Part shown: piece by piece, positions 49,520 through 59,376 of the stretch
Layout of the letters: the number at the start of each line of letters is the position of its first letter
Position numbering within the stretch: position 1 is the stretch's first letter
NCBI RefSeq assembly: GCF_018476525.1
Contig: NZ_JAHCST010000010.1
Location: forward strand, 124,001 to 188,000
Source: Acrocarpospora catenulata
GTDB lineage: Bacteria; Actinomycetota; Actinomycetes; Streptosporangiales; Streptosporangiaceae
Length of the DNA stretch: 64,000 nt
Reading direction: 5' to 3'
Translations under genes and position numbers: made by a program
Notes under the pieces: model-generated
What the model was told of the DNA's origin: nothing
Seen by the model: the letters and a program-made list of their open reading frames with translations, nothing else
The model's database searches: none

Positions 49520-51442
49520 TCAGTTCAGGTCCAGAGCAACCTCCAGGCGCAGGTAAGCGTCAATCCAGGCCTCCTCCACCGCCTCGTCGGAGTCGTGGCT
49601 CCGCCTCGCCGCGAAGGCCGTGACGGCCTGCGCGATGCGATGGAGTCCGAGCACGCTCAACCGCCGTGCCGCGGCGGCGAGCCGGACGTCGTAGGTCGGC
49701 AACAGGTGAGACAAACCGTGATGGGCCACCTCGGCGAGCAGCCCCCGGGTGTCGATCAGAGCCGCGGTCAGTGGTCCGTGCCGGTCGTCCTCGGCGACCA
49801 GGAGCCTGCCGCTTCCCACGGCAGGCTGTAGGTCGGGGACGACGACCCGGCCGCCGACCGCCAGACCGACCGGTTCGATGACGACACCGCCCGCGGTCCG
49901 CCCGACCACGCCGCTGACGAAACGCAGTTCGCCCTCCTCGCCGGCGAGCACGGCGGCCAGCGAGTAGAGGCGTCCGAGGGCGGCGCCGGTGTGCGTGGCT
50001 CTGACGGTGGCGGTGTTCCCCGCCTGGTCGACGATGACCGCGTCGAGACGCTGGTCTCCGGGAGCGTAGGTGATGGTTTCCACCCGAGCGACGGCGACGA
50101 CCCTGACCAGTTCCGCCTCCACCCGCGGGCGGATGGGCCGGAGCGTGAGGGCGTCGAGCTCACGGCTGAGCACGGCGAAGTCGGTCACCACCAGCGACGG
50201 CGACAGTTCACCCCAGTCGCCCCGGGACGGGCTGACTGTCGTCTTGGAGATCCGCCCGGTGGCCAGCCGCACCGTACGGCTGGCGCTGCGGACGGCCGAC
50301 TCCGTGACCAGGTTGCCGGTGGCCAGCGCGGCCAGCGTGGACGTGGCGATCCGCCGCCCCGCCAGCGCCTCCCCGTCCTCGTCGCCGTCCCACCTACGGC
50401 GCAGGACCAGCACCATGGCACTGTCGCTGTGGGCCAGATAGACCTCGGCGATCCGCTGATCGCCGAGACCGCGGATCCGGCAGCCGAGGCTCTCCAGCCG
50501 GGCCCGGCGCAACGGGGTCTCGGCGGCCTCGGCGGTGCCGAGCACGCTGCTGCGCAGGGTGGAGTCCGGCCGCGTCACCGCCCGGTGCCGGGCGTGCAAC
50601 TCGGCGAGGTGGCTCGCGAGCAGCTCGGGACGGTAGTGGGCGCTACGGTCACGATAGGAAGCCAGTTGCTCGGCGAGGTCGCCGACGGCCAGCAGCGGCC
50701 AGCGCAACCCCGCGCCGTCCAGGTGGCGCTGCACGTCGGCGATGGTGGCCTCCAGGCCCTGACCGAGATGCGCCGCACCCTCGCGCAGGACCGTGCCGGC
50801 CAGGCCCAGGGCCCGCTCCAGCCCGGATCCGGTACCGGCTTCGGCCTCGCCACCGACGTCGACCCGCACCTCGGGCACGCCCGGGTGCAGCTCGTCGGCG
50901 ACCCGGAACGCCCACACCGCCAGGGCGATCACGTCATCGCGACTACCGGCCACGGTGTCGGTGTGCACGAACCCGAGGTCGCCGGGGACCAGAAAGCGCA
51001 CGGTCGCGGTAGCCAGCTCGACCTGCGGCACCGGATCGGTGGAGGTCGCGCGGCGGACCCGCGCGGTGAATCCGGTTCTTTCCGTACGGCGAGCGGCGGC
51101 CATCAACCGGGCCCCGATCTTGGCGGTGAGTTCGTCGTCGGTCACCTGCCCCGGTGACCAGGGCAGGGGCTCCGGGGCGGCCTCAGCGGGCTGACGCTGG
51201 TAGGCGAGGATCACCCCGACGACGTGCCGGCAGACGCCGGTGGCGCCGCAGGTGCAGCGGGCCACGTCGAGGCCGCCGGGAGGCAGGGTCGCGGTCAGCC
51301 CGTCGGGGAAACTGCCGTGCACGGTGCCGTCAGCGTCGGTCGAAAGCTCGGGCGCGGCTTCCTTGCCGGCACGTTTGACCAGACCGCGATTGGTGAGCGC
51401 GGCGAGGGAGTCCGCCGTGAGCCCGAGCAGATCCGTCCTCAT
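49520..51442 (-). CDS. SWIM zinc-finger protein (YehQ-like)
   Basis: A 640-residue protein. A SWIM zinc finger lies near the N-terminus: RCTCGATGVCRHVVG, with C63, C65, C71 and H73. The rest is a large uncharacterised alpha/beta region found in bacterial SWIM proteins linked to MoxR-vWA genes. SWIM fingers bind DNA or protein. It is the fifth and last gene of a five-gene operon and overlaps the vWA gene by four bases. It corresponds in place and type to E. coli yehQ. Confidence 0.88.
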   Translation of the reverse strand: MRTDLLGLTADSLAALTNRGLVKRAGKEAAPELSTDADGTVHGSFPDGLTATLPPGGLDVARCTCGATGVCRHVVGVILAYQRQPAEAAPEPLPWSPGQVTDDELTAKIGARLMAAARRTERTGFTARVRRATSTDPVPQVELATATVRFLVPGDLGFVHTDTVAGSRDDVIALAVWAFRVADELHPGVPEVRVDVGGEAEAGTGSGLERALGLAGTVLREGAAHLGQGLEATIADVQRHLDGAGLRWPLLAVGDLAEQLASYRDRSAHYRPELLASHLAELHARHRAVTRPDSTLRSSVLGTAEAAETPLRRARLESLGCRIRGLGDQRIAEVYLAHSDSAMVLVLRRRWDGDEDGEALAGRRIATSTLAALATGNLVTESAVRSASRTVRLATGRISKTTVSPSRGDWGELSPSLVVTDFAVLSRELDALTLRPIRPRVEAELVRVVAVARVETITYAPGDQRLDAVIVDQAGNTATVRATHTGAALGRLYSLAAVLAGEEGELRFVSGVVGRTAGGVVIEPVGLAVGGRVVVPDLQPAVGSGRLLVAEDDRHGPLTAALIDTRGLLAEVAHHGLSHLLPTYDVRLAAAARRLSVLGLHRIAQAVTAFAARRSHDSDEAVEEAWIDAYLRLEVALDLN

Positions 51443-52557
51443 CGGCCCACGTGCTCCGCCACGAAGGACGCCAGCTCGCCGGGTGTCATCGCACCCACGT
51501 AGGCTCCGGCATCGGCCAGGCGCTGCGCCAGCTCCCGGTCGTAGGCGGGATTGGCCTGCTCATCGAGGGCGGCCAATCCCAGCACCTTGCTGCCCTGCGC
51601 CACCAGGTCGCGCACGATGCGCACCAGCCGGTGCGGATCACCGCCCTCGTAGAAGTCGGAGATCAGCACGACGATCGCCCGGCGCGGCTGATCCACCAGG
51701 CCGGCCCCGTACGCCGCCGCGCGGGCGATGTCGGTGCCGCCGCCGAGCTGGACCTTCATCAGCAACTCCACCGGGTCGTCGACGTCGGCGGTCAGGTCCA
51801 CCACCTCGGTATCGAAGGCGACCAGGTGGGTGCGTACCCCGGGCAACCCCCACAGGCAGGCCGCGGTGACCGCCGAGTGGATCACTGAGTCGACCATCGA
51901 CCCGGACTGGTCGACGAGCAGGATCACCTGCCACTGCTCAAGGTGGCGGCGGGTGCGGGAGAAGAAGTACGGGGTCTCGATCACCACCTTGCCGGTCTCC
52001 GGCTGGTAGCGGCCGAGGTTGGCGCGCAGGGTCCTGACCATGTCGAAATTGCGGGCCAGCCGCATCCGGCCGGGCCGTCGCACCTTGGTGCCGGAGAACG
52101 CGCTGCGCACCTCGGTGGCGAGCTTGTCCATCAGCTGCCGGACGACCTGCTCCACGATCCGCCTGGCCAGCCGCAGCACCTGCGGGTTCATCAGGTGCTT
52201 GGTCCGCAGCACCGCCTTGAGCAGCGCGGGATTGGGTTCGATGCGCGCCAGCACGGCCGGGTCGGTCACCACGTCATGGATCTCGTAACGCTCGACCGCG
52301 TCCCGTTGCAGTCGTTCGATGGTCTCCTTGGGGAACAGCCGGGTGATGTCGTCGAGCCAGTCAACGGTGGTCAGCGTTGATTCGCCCGTCCCGCCGCGCC
52401 GTACCCCACGTCGGCGCAGGTCCTCGTCGCGGCCGTAGAGCCAGTCCATTGCCGCGTCACGGGCGGCGGCCTCTGCGTCGAGCTGCTGCCCGCCGAGGCA
52501 GGCGCTGCCCGCCTCGCCGAGCAGCAGGCGCCACCGTTCCAGGGTGGGGTCGGTCAT
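51439..52557 (-). CDS. vWA-domain protein (YehP-like)
   Basis: A 372-residue protein. The von Willebrand A domain occupies about 205-370 with a complete MIDAS: D216-Q-S218-G-S220, T275 in GGGTD and D301 in ISDF. The first 200 residues are helical and Arg-rich. The metal site would bind an acidic residue of a partner, in such operons often the MoxR AAA ATPase or its client. Coupled by four-base overlaps to both neighbours. Confidence 0.92.
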   Translation of the reverse strand: MTDPTLERWRLLLGEAGSACLGGQQLDAEAAARDAAMDWLYGRDEDLRRRGVRRGGTGESTLTTVDWLDDITRLFPKETIERLQRDAVERYEIHDVVTDPAVLARIEPNPALLKAVLRTKHLMNPQVLRLARRIVEQVVRQLMDKLATEVRSAFSGTKVRRPGRMRLARNFDMVRTLRANLGRYQPETGKVVIETPYFFSRTRRHLEQWQVILLVDQSGSMVDSVIHSAVTAACLWGLPGVRTHLVAFDTEVVDLTADVDDPVELLMKVQLGGGTDIARAAAYGAGLVDQPRRAIVVLISDFYEGGDPHRLVRIVRDLVAQGSKVLGLAALDEQANPAYDRELAQRLADAGAYVGAMTPGELASFVAEHVGR

Positions 52558-54797
52558 GACGCGATCAGTCCTTCCCGGCGCAGTGCCGCCTCGACCCGCT
52601 CGTCCAGTGCCCTACCGGCGGCCACCAGCTCCGGTGCCGCCTCCAGCCGCATCAGATCCCAGCCGGCCACGTCGCCGGCGCGCCGTTCGACCAGACGAGT
52701 GGCGATGAGGTGCCGCTCGCGGGGCGAAAAGAAGCCGAACGCCTGGCGCAGCGCGGGCAGGGCCACCAGGAAGTCGTGATCGGTCATCCCGCCGACCAGC
52801 TCATCGAGCAGTTCCAGCATGCCGGCGGTGTGCAGCACCTCCTCGCGGGCGAGCGCGAACAACCCGGCCAGCCAGTCCCCGGCCGACGCCGGGACGAACG
52901 CGCCGCGCAAGGCCCGGGCGGGGTCCGCGGCCGCCGTGCCCCGCAGTGACCAGCCCAGACCCAACGACGCTCCACGCAGGTCGGGTGGCGCCTCCTGGCG
53001 GGCGGCGAGCCGGTCCGCGACGCCCAGCGCCGCGTCCGTGTCCAGTCCGAGTGACGGACCGGCGTGTCTGAGAGCGTCGCGGACGGCGGTCACCGCGTCG
53101 ATGCGCTGGAGGTCGGCCGGTGCGGGGCCGCCGCGCACACCTTCGGCCAGCCACAGCGCCCGGCGGGTGGCGGCCTGGACCACCGTGCCCAGGGTGGTGC
53201 TGCCGCTGGTGCCGAACAGGCCGTCGTGGCGCCACATCGCCAGGGTGACGGTGAGGGTGCGGCCCAACGATCCCAGATCGGCCGCCGCGCCGACAGCCCG
53301 CGCCAGATCGTCCAGCACCTGTCCGGTCAGTTCGCCGATGCCGCACAGCGCCGCGTCGAACAGGACGTCGGCCAACTGGTCCAGATCCGCGCCCGCGATC
53401 CGTTCGGCGAGGGCGGCAGCCGCCGCCTCCTGCGGGTCCACGCCATACCCACCGGCCTCGATCAGCGCGGGCAGCCGGTCGTCGGACTCGGTCAGCGTCC
53501 ATCTTTCGACCAGCTCCGTACCGCCTGCCGGGCCAGGTCCCGAGATGCGCGTCACGCCGGGGATCCGCAGCACCCGCAGCCGGTGCAGCAACCGGCTGCG
53601 ATCACGGTCGGCCTCCTTGCCGAGGTCGAGCCGTTCCTCACCCGGACCGCCCAAGACCGCGAGAACCGTCCGGACCAGCGGTGGCAACGGAGTCGAGTGA
53701 TGCAGGCGGCCCACCCGGTCACCGCTGAGGGCCGCGATCATCTCCACGATCACCGGATGGTTGCCCGCCTGCAGCGGGCCACGGGTCGCCCAGGGCAGCG
53801 GGGCTTCGAGCGCCTCGCTGACCAGCGCGCTGGCCAGGCCGTCCAGCACATCGACCCGGGCCGGATGCGGATGACCGCGCAGCAACGCGAGCCCGTCCGC
53901 GATGGCCCGAGCGGCGATCAGGTCCGCGGTGGACACCGGCTGACGACGGCCGCGCAGCCGGGCCGCCACCGCCTCGGTGAGCCTGCGGGCGGCGTCGGCG
54001 GGACCGGACTCCCACAGGTCCTGGTAGTAGCCCGGCGACGGCATCCCCGACTGGTAGCCGTCGAAGGCGTCCAGCCGCCGGAACGAGTACGGCACCAGGT
54101 AGCTGCCGACGGCCGCGCCCTCGGGCGGCTGCGGCACCTCAGGCCAACTCCGGTCACCCTGCTCGGCCAGCCGGATCAACGCGGGGCGGTGGAAGCCGCC
54201 CGTGACCACGACCACCGGCCGGTCGCCCGCGTCGGCGACGGCGGCTCGGATCCACTGGGCCATGTACGCCTCGCGGGCCACGTCGTCCGGCCCGGTCCGC
54301 GTGTCGCCGCGCACCAGTTCGAAGTAGGTGCCCAGCCGTTCGGCCAGCCCGTCGGCCGGCTCGATCTCGAACAGGTGGTCCCACAACGCGTCCACGTTGT
54401 CCACGGCGAAGGTACGGTACAGCCGTCCGGTCACCTCGTTGTAGCGGGCCTCGGCGTCGGCGTAACGGTTGCGGACTTCGGCCAGCGCCGGATGCCAGGC
54501 GGGCAGGTCGATGAAACGCAGCTCGGAGCCGACGTCACGGCCCGCCGTCAGCGCCGTCCACTCCGGGGAGTAGTCGCACAGCGGCGTCCATGAACCGTGC
54601 CGTCGCTGCGAATCCCGGTAGCTGGTGTAGACCGCGATCGGCAGCTCGTGATCCAGCAGGAGCTCATCCATCCGGTGGTTCATGTCCGCCGGGCCCTCGA
54701 CCAGCACATACGCGGGCCGTACGGAATGAACGGTCTCGGCGACCAGCCGGGCACAGGCGGGACTGTGGTGCCGCACGCCCAGGAAGGTGACCGTCAT
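52554..54797 (-). CDS. DUF5682 family protein (YehM-like)
   Basis: A 747-residue protein of unknown function. It begins MTVTFLGVRHHSPACARLVA, a conserved opening with a VRHHSPACA motif, then VLVEGPADMNHRMDELLLDH and later VVVVTGGFHRPALIRLAEQ. The N-terminal third resembles TraB/erythromycin-esterase-like folds with conserved His/Glu, suggesting a possible catalytic role, but this is inference. The remainder is helical. ATG 54797 lies two bases beyond the MoxR stop; an upstream extension is not supported. Confidence 0.88.
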   Translation of the reverse strand: MTVTFLGVRHHSPACARLVAETVHSVRPAYVLVEGPADMNHRMDELLLDHELPIAVYTSYRDSQRRHGSWTPLCDYSPEWTALTAGRDVGSELRFIDLPAWHPALAEVRNRYADAEARYNEVTGRLYRTFAVDNVDALWDHLFEIEPADGLAERLGTYFELVRGDTRTGPDDVAREAYMAQWIRAAVADAGDRPVVVVTGGFHRPALIRLAEQGDRSWPEVPQPPEGAAVGSYLVPYSFRRLDAFDGYQSGMPSPGYYQDLWESGPADAARRLTEAVAARLRGRRQPVSTADLIAARAIADGLALLRGHPHPARVDVLDGLASALVSEALEAPLPWATRGPLQAGNHPVIVEMIAALSGDRVGRLHHSTPLPPLVRTVLAVLGGPGEERLDLGKEADRDRSRLLHRLRVLRIPGVTRISGPGPAGGTELVERWTLTESDDRLPALIEAGGYGVDPQEAAAAALAERIAGADLDQLADVLFDAALCGIGELTGQVLDDLARAVGAAADLGSLGRTLTVTLAMWRHDGLFGTSGSTTLGTVVQAATRRALWLAEGVRGGPAPADLQRIDAVTAVRDALRHAGPSLGLDTDAALGVADRLAARQEAPPDLRGASLGLGWSLRGTAAADPARALRGAFVPASAGDWLAGLFALAREEVLHTAGMLELLDELVGGMTDHDFLVALPALRQAFGFFSPRERHLIATRLVERRAGDVAGWDLMRLEAAPELVAAGRALDERVEAALRREGLIAS

Positions 54798-54799
54798 CG

Positions 54800-55876
54800 T
54801 CAGCCCGGCAGCAGGTGACGGGCCTCGTACAAGGCCTTCCACTGGTCGCCGTGCCGTCGCTGCTCCAGATATCTGCGGAGTTTCGCCAGGTCCTCCGGGT
54901 TGTCCTTGGCCGCCGTGCCGGCCAGGCAGGAGACCAGGTCCGCGGCGGTGCCGGGCTCGCCGCGCAGGAACCAGCCGCGCAGCCCGACGGCGTGCGCGAC
55001 CGAGACGGCCTCGGCGGTGCTCATCACCCCCGACAGCCGGTCGGTGGCGTCACCGCGCGCGGTCTGCCCCTCGCGCAGCTCCCGGAACGCGGTGACCAGG
55101 ACCTCCAGCACGTCGCGCCGTGGCGGCGCGCCGACGCCCGACCGCTTCAGGAGAGCGGTGGCCTCCGCTTCCACCAGTCGCAGCTCGGTGTCGAAGTCGG
55201 CGATCGGGAAGACCGTCTCGAAGTTGAACCGGCGTTTGAGCGCGGCGCTCATCTCGTTGACGCCGCGGTCGCGGGTGTTGGCGGTGGCGATGACGGTGAA
55301 CCCCTCCCGGGCGAACACCATGGCCTCCGGACCGGTCAGCTCCGGTACGGCGAGCACGCGGTCCGACAGAGGCGACAGCAGGCAGTCCTGCACCTCCAGC
55401 GGGCACCGGGTGATCTCCTCGAAGCGCACCACCTTGCCCTCGGCCATGCCGCGCAGCAGCGGAGCGGCCACCAGCGACCGGGTGGACGGGCCCTCGGCGA
55501 CCAGCAACGCGTAGTTCCACGAATACTTGATCTGGTCTTCGGTGGTGGCCGCGCCGCCCTGGACGGTGAGCGTCGAGGTTCCGCTCACCGCCGCGGCGAG
55601 CAGCTCGGACAGCAGCGACTTCGCGGTGCCCGGCTCACCCACCAGCATCAGCCCGCGGTTGGTCGCGAGCGTCACCAGGGATCGGTCGATCAGTGAAGGA
55701 TCACCCACGAACTTGCGGCTGATGCCCAGCTTCTCGTCCCCGAGGACGAAGCGCCGGGCGGCCCGCAGGCTCAACGCCCAGCCGGGCGGCCGGTCGTCGG
55801 CGTCGTGCTCCCGCAGCCGGGCCAGCTCGTCGGCGTAGCGGATCTCCGCCGGGGGCCGCTGGACGTGCTCGTTCAT
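54800..55876 (-). CDS. MoxR-family AAA ATPase (YehL-like)
   Basis: A 358-residue AAA+ ATPase. Walker A is GEPGTAKS at 80-87, Walker B VVRFEEI about 149-155, sensor 1 ATAN about 197-200, and arginine-finger region KRRFNFE. MoxR ATPases act as chaperones that insert cofactors or remodel complexes, usually with a vWA partner, which is encoded two genes further. The ATG overlaps the DUF4132 stop by four bases. Confidence 0.93.
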   Translation of the reverse strand: MNEHVQRPPAEIRYADELARLREHDADDRPPGWALSLRAARRFVLGDEKLGISRKFVGDPSLIDRSLVTLATNRGLMLVGEPGTAKSLLSELLAAAVSGTSTLTVQGGAATTEDQIKYSWNYALLVAEGPSTRSLVAAPLLRGMAEGKVVRFEEITRCPLEVQDCLLSPLSDRVLAVPELTGPEAMVFAREGFTVIATANTRDRGVNEMSAALKRRFNFETVFPIADFDTELRLVEAEATALLKRSGVGAPPRRDVLEVLVTAFRELREGQTARGDATDRLSGVMSTAEAVSVAHAVGLRGWFLRGEPGTAADLVSCLAGTAAKDNPEDLAKLRRYLEQRRHGDQWKALYEARHLLPG

Positions 55877-58800
55877 CGGGTGACCTCCCGCAGGTCCCGC
55901 AGGATCTCGGAGACGGTGATCGGATCGAGGCCGTCGAGGGCGATCCCCACCAGGGTCTGCTCGTCGGCGAAGTCGAGGTATCCGACCGCGATGCCCGGAT
56001 CGAGGCCGATCGTGATGGTCCTGCCGTCGGGCACGTCCCGCTCGATCCAGCCCTGCCAACCGGCGTCCTGCGGCGCGCCTCGCCGCCAGCCGCGCCGTTC
56101 CAGGCCGACCACCTTGACGGTGGGGACTCTGGTGGCGCTGATCTCGGCCAGCAGCGTCTCATCCAGGTGATAGGTCTCCCGGCCCAGTTGCGGGAACGGC
56201 TGCAGGATCTCGTAGTCGGCGAACACCTCGGCCCAGGCGGCCAGCTCCTCCGCCAGCTCCAGCGGGTGCGCCACCCCGATGACGGCCTCGTCGGGCAACG
56301 TCAGCGTGTCGTCCTCGACATCGGCGAAACTGCGGTCCTCGGCCACGCGCAACGCGCCGGTGAGCAGGCCCGAGGGGTCGTAGACTCCCCACACCAGCCG
56401 TCGCACGATGTGCCAGAGCAGGGGATGACCGACCAGCAGCCGCCTGAACTCCGCACCACTCCAGCGGCGCCGGCTCACCATGGCCTGCTCCAGCCGGTGG
56501 ATGTTGTCCGCGGCCACGGCGCGTACGTCCTTCTTCAGCCCGGCGAACCGCTGGTAGGCGGCAGGCGCGAGCTCCGGATCGTCGTTCACCCCTGGCTTGG
56601 GAAGGTTCTTGAGCTTCTTCCCCGCGGCGTCGGCCACGTACGGCTTGAGCTGCTCGTCGAAACCGACGACGAACTGCCTGCGGCCGTAGTCGAGGGTCAG
56701 GCTGCCGTCGGCGGACAGTCCGAAGTCCGGCACCAGCCGGTCGGCCAGCTCCTGCGACGTCAGGCCGAGTTCCGCGGCCACCTCGTCCATCTTCTGCCTG
56801 GCCCGGTTCTTGAGCCCGTTGAACTTGACCTTCTCGGCGATGCCGTGCAGGTGCATCAACGCGACCTCGGAGCCGATGCCGGCCAGCAGGTCAAGACCGG
56901 TGACCGCACGCGCGTGTCCGCCCTCACCGGGCCAGGCCCTGATCAACGGCGTCAGCCGCCGGACGGTCTCGTCGTCGCCGAGCAGCCCCAGCGCGTCCAT
57001 CACCCAGCTCTCCTTGGCCGGGTAGCCGGCCGCCTGCCAGCGCTGGAACAGCGCCCAGCCGAAGTCCGCGAGGCTGCGGCTGTCGCAGGCCTGTCTGACC
57101 AGGGCGAGACCGGCGTACGGATCACCGGGCCGGGAGATCGCCAGCATCGTCATCACATGGCGGACCGCCTCGGCCGGCAGCGCGCCCGCGTCGCCGTGCA
57201 GGTGGATCGGTGTCAGGATCGCGACCTCCGCCCATTCGGGCAGCACGGGCATCTTGTCAGGCAGCGCGTCGAGCGGGTCGGCCGAGATCAGGTCGGCGAC
57301 CGCGGCCTCGGCAGCTGGGCCGTAACCCGCGGCGGCCTCCGTCACAGCGTCGCGGCCACCGCCTGCGGCCAGCACGGCCAGCGCCTGCTCCGCCTGTCGC
57401 CGGGCCGGCCCGGGCTTGCCCAGAGCCGCCGGGATCAGCGCCCGCGCAGCCGCCTCGGGGTGGCGTGCCAGCCACGCCAGCGCGGTGGCCCGCACCGACT
57501 TCAGCCGGGCCAGCCACTCGGCCATCAGCACAGCGATCTCCGGGCCGGTGAACGGAAGCAGCGCCGGAGCGATCGCGGTCGGGCTGCGCCGGGCGGTGTC
57601 CAGCACCATGGGCAGCGCGGCCAGCTCGAACCTGGCGACCACCCTCGGCATCCATTCGGAGGCTCCATACGGGTCAGCCCAGCGCCACTTCTCGATCAGC
57701 GGTTCGGCCAGCTCCATGGGCCCGGAGACGAACAGGGCAACTTCGTCGTACCAGTAGCTCTCTCGGGCATTGGCGATCCGGTCGGCAATCTCTTTCCAGT
57801 TCCGGCTGGGCCGACTCCATGAACCGTGCCCAGGCCGGGCGGAACGCCAATTGTCCCGCTCGTCCGGCCCCCACACCAGGGTCGGCTCATCGGCACACAC
57901 CAGGCCACTCACGACGACCGGCTTGCGGGCCGTACGCGGACGGGTCCAAGGAGGGCTGACCAGTACCTCGGGCAAGGCCTCAAGCGGAGCAGTGGGGACG
58001 GCAGCGGCTGTTGCGATCTTGTTGATTCGATCGGCGGCGGCACCATCAACGCTCGCGAGCACCTCGGCCACCAGGTCGGGATGGGCCAGCACGTGGGCGC
58101 GCAGCAGCAGGTCCGCGACCTTGCCATTGGTGGTGGCCAGCATCCGCATCGCCCGGCGCGGGAAGCGGGCCGCCGCGCGCAGGAGGGCCGGCTGGGTGTA
58201 CTTGTGCTCGATCCGGTCGAGGAGTGCCCGCATCGCCGCGTCTGTCGGCAGTTCGGCGAGCACACCCAGCAGCCGCCGCTGGCTTTCCGAGTCGTAGAGT
58301 TCGTCGAACCAGCCGGCCAGCACCGGCACGGCCGCGTCACCCATGCCGTCGACGATCGTGACAGGCAGAGTGAGGGGGCTAATCATGCCGTAACCCGGCA
58401 GGTGGCTCACGATGAGCGCCGCATGCTCCGGCGTGCTGATCGCGGCGATCAGGCCGAGGGCGAGATGCGGATTGACGCGGCTCACTTCGGCGCAGTCGGC
58501 CGCAACCCAGTCGACCTCGGTCGGCGCCAGGTAGGAAGCCGCCGCTCGATGATGGAGCCCGCCGTCACGGCTTTCGGCCAGTGCGGCGACGACCTCGGCA
58601 TACTCGGCATCCGATGCGGCCGCGAGGGCGACACGGACCCGCGCGGCGATCTCCGTCCGATTCCAGTCGACCCAGTGGTTGGGGGATTCACCGTTGGCCA
58701 GCCGCCGGACTGCTCGCGTGTGCTCGTCGACAGCCATGCAATCCAGCGAGGACAGTTCGGCCACGGCCACTGCCGCGAACATCAGGCCACGTTCGACCAG

Positions 58801-59376
58801 CCAAACGTCGGCGAACAGGCGCAGCGACGACTGATTGTCCCATGGCAGGAATGCGGCCACCATTTTCGCGACCACCGCAGCGCCAAGCGGCGTGGCGGTG
58901 GGCTCCCCGGCCAGGTACGCCGCGCCCGCAGCAGCGATCTCCGGGTCGGAACACTGCGCCAGCGAGTCAATGATCGTCTGCCGGCGCTCGTCCAACCATG
59001 CGGCGAGTTTCTTGGGCGCGCCGGCGTCCGGCCTTCTCGCGGCGACCTTCACTCCACCCCGCCGCGGATGGAGAGCGCGCAGCCACGCGGTCGGCATCGT
59101 CAGCCGATCCTCATCCTCGGCGCTGTCGATCTCAGCCGGGGAGGTCACCGGCGCGGCGACCGCTTCGTCTTCCGTGTAGCCCTTGCGTAACTTCTCCGCC
59201 ACCAGTTTGTCGGCCGCCGCCGCGGCGGCGTCGGCGGAGTCGAACGACCTGACCTGCGTCTGACCGGCCGCGCCCAGCCGCCCATACCGGATGTTCAGCT
59301 CCGTACCGTTCTGCCGCACTTCCCAGAACTTCGCCGAACCGCCGCCGACATAGGTCAGCAGCCGATCTGCGCTCAT
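55873..59376 (-). CDS. WGR/DUF4132 protein (YehI/MolR-like)
   Basis: A 1167-residue protein and first gene of the five-gene operon. The N-terminal 75 residues form a WGR domain (KFWEVRQNGTELNIRYGRLG), a module that contacts nucleic acid in PARPs and related proteins. A very long helical-repeat middle follows. The C-terminal third holds DUF4132: LVWGVYDPSGLLTGALRVAE, VEDDTLTLPDEAVIGVAHPL and QPFPQLGRETYHL. GGAGG seven bases before the ATG supports the start. Operon order and domain content match E. coli yehI with yehL-M-P-Q. Confidence 0.92.
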   Translation of the reverse strand: MSADRLLTYVGGGSAKFWEVRQNGTELNIRYGRLGAAGQTQVRSFDSADAAAAAADKLVAEKLRKGYTEDEAVAAPVTSPAEIDSAEDEDRLTMPTAWLRALHPRRGGVKVAARRPDAGAPKKLAAWLDERRQTIIDSLAQCSDPEIAAAGAAYLAGEPTATPLGAAVVAKMVAAFLPWDNQSSLRLFADVWLVERGLMFAAVAVAELSSLDCMAVDEHTRAVRRLANGESPNHWVDWNRTEIAARVRVALAAASDAEYAEVVAALAESRDGGLHHRAAASYLAPTEVDWVAADCAEVSRVNPHLALGLIAAISTPEHAALIVSHLPGYGMISPLTLPVTIVDGMGDAAVPVLAGWFDELYDSESQRRLLGVLAELPTDAAMRALLDRIEHKYTQPALLRAAARFPRRAMRMLATTNGKVADLLLRAHVLAHPDLVAEVLASVDGAAADRINKIATAAAVPTAPLEALPEVLVSPPWTRPRTARKPVVVSGLVCADEPTLVWGPDERDNWRSARPGHGSWSRPSRNWKEIADRIANARESYWYDEVALFVSGPMELAEPLIEKWRWADPYGASEWMPRVVARFELAALPMVLDTARRSPTAIAPALLPFTGPEIAVLMAEWLARLKSVRATALAWLARHPEAAARALIPAALGKPGPARRQAEQALAVLAAGGGRDAVTEAAAGYGPAAEAAVADLISADPLDALPDKMPVLPEWAEVAILTPIHLHGDAGALPAEAVRHVMTMLAISRPGDPYAGLALVRQACDSRSLADFGWALFQRWQAAGYPAKESWVMDALGLLGDDETVRRLTPLIRAWPGEGGHARAVTGLDLLAGIGSEVALMHLHGIAEKVKFNGLKNRARQKMDEVAAELGLTSQELADRLVPDFGLSADGSLTLDYGRRQFVVGFDEQLKPYVADAAGKKLKNLPKPGVNDDPELAPAAYQRFAGLKKDVRAVAADNIHRLEQAMVSRRRWSGAEFRRLLVGHPLLWHIVRRLVWGVYDPSGLLTGALRVAEDRSFADVEDDTLTLPDEAVIGVAHPLELAEELAAWAEVFADYEILQPFPQLGRETYHLDETLLAEISATRVPTVKVVGLERRGWRRGAPQDAGWQGWIERDVPDGRTITIGLDPGIAVGYLDFADEQTLVGIALDGLDPITVSEILRDLREVTR

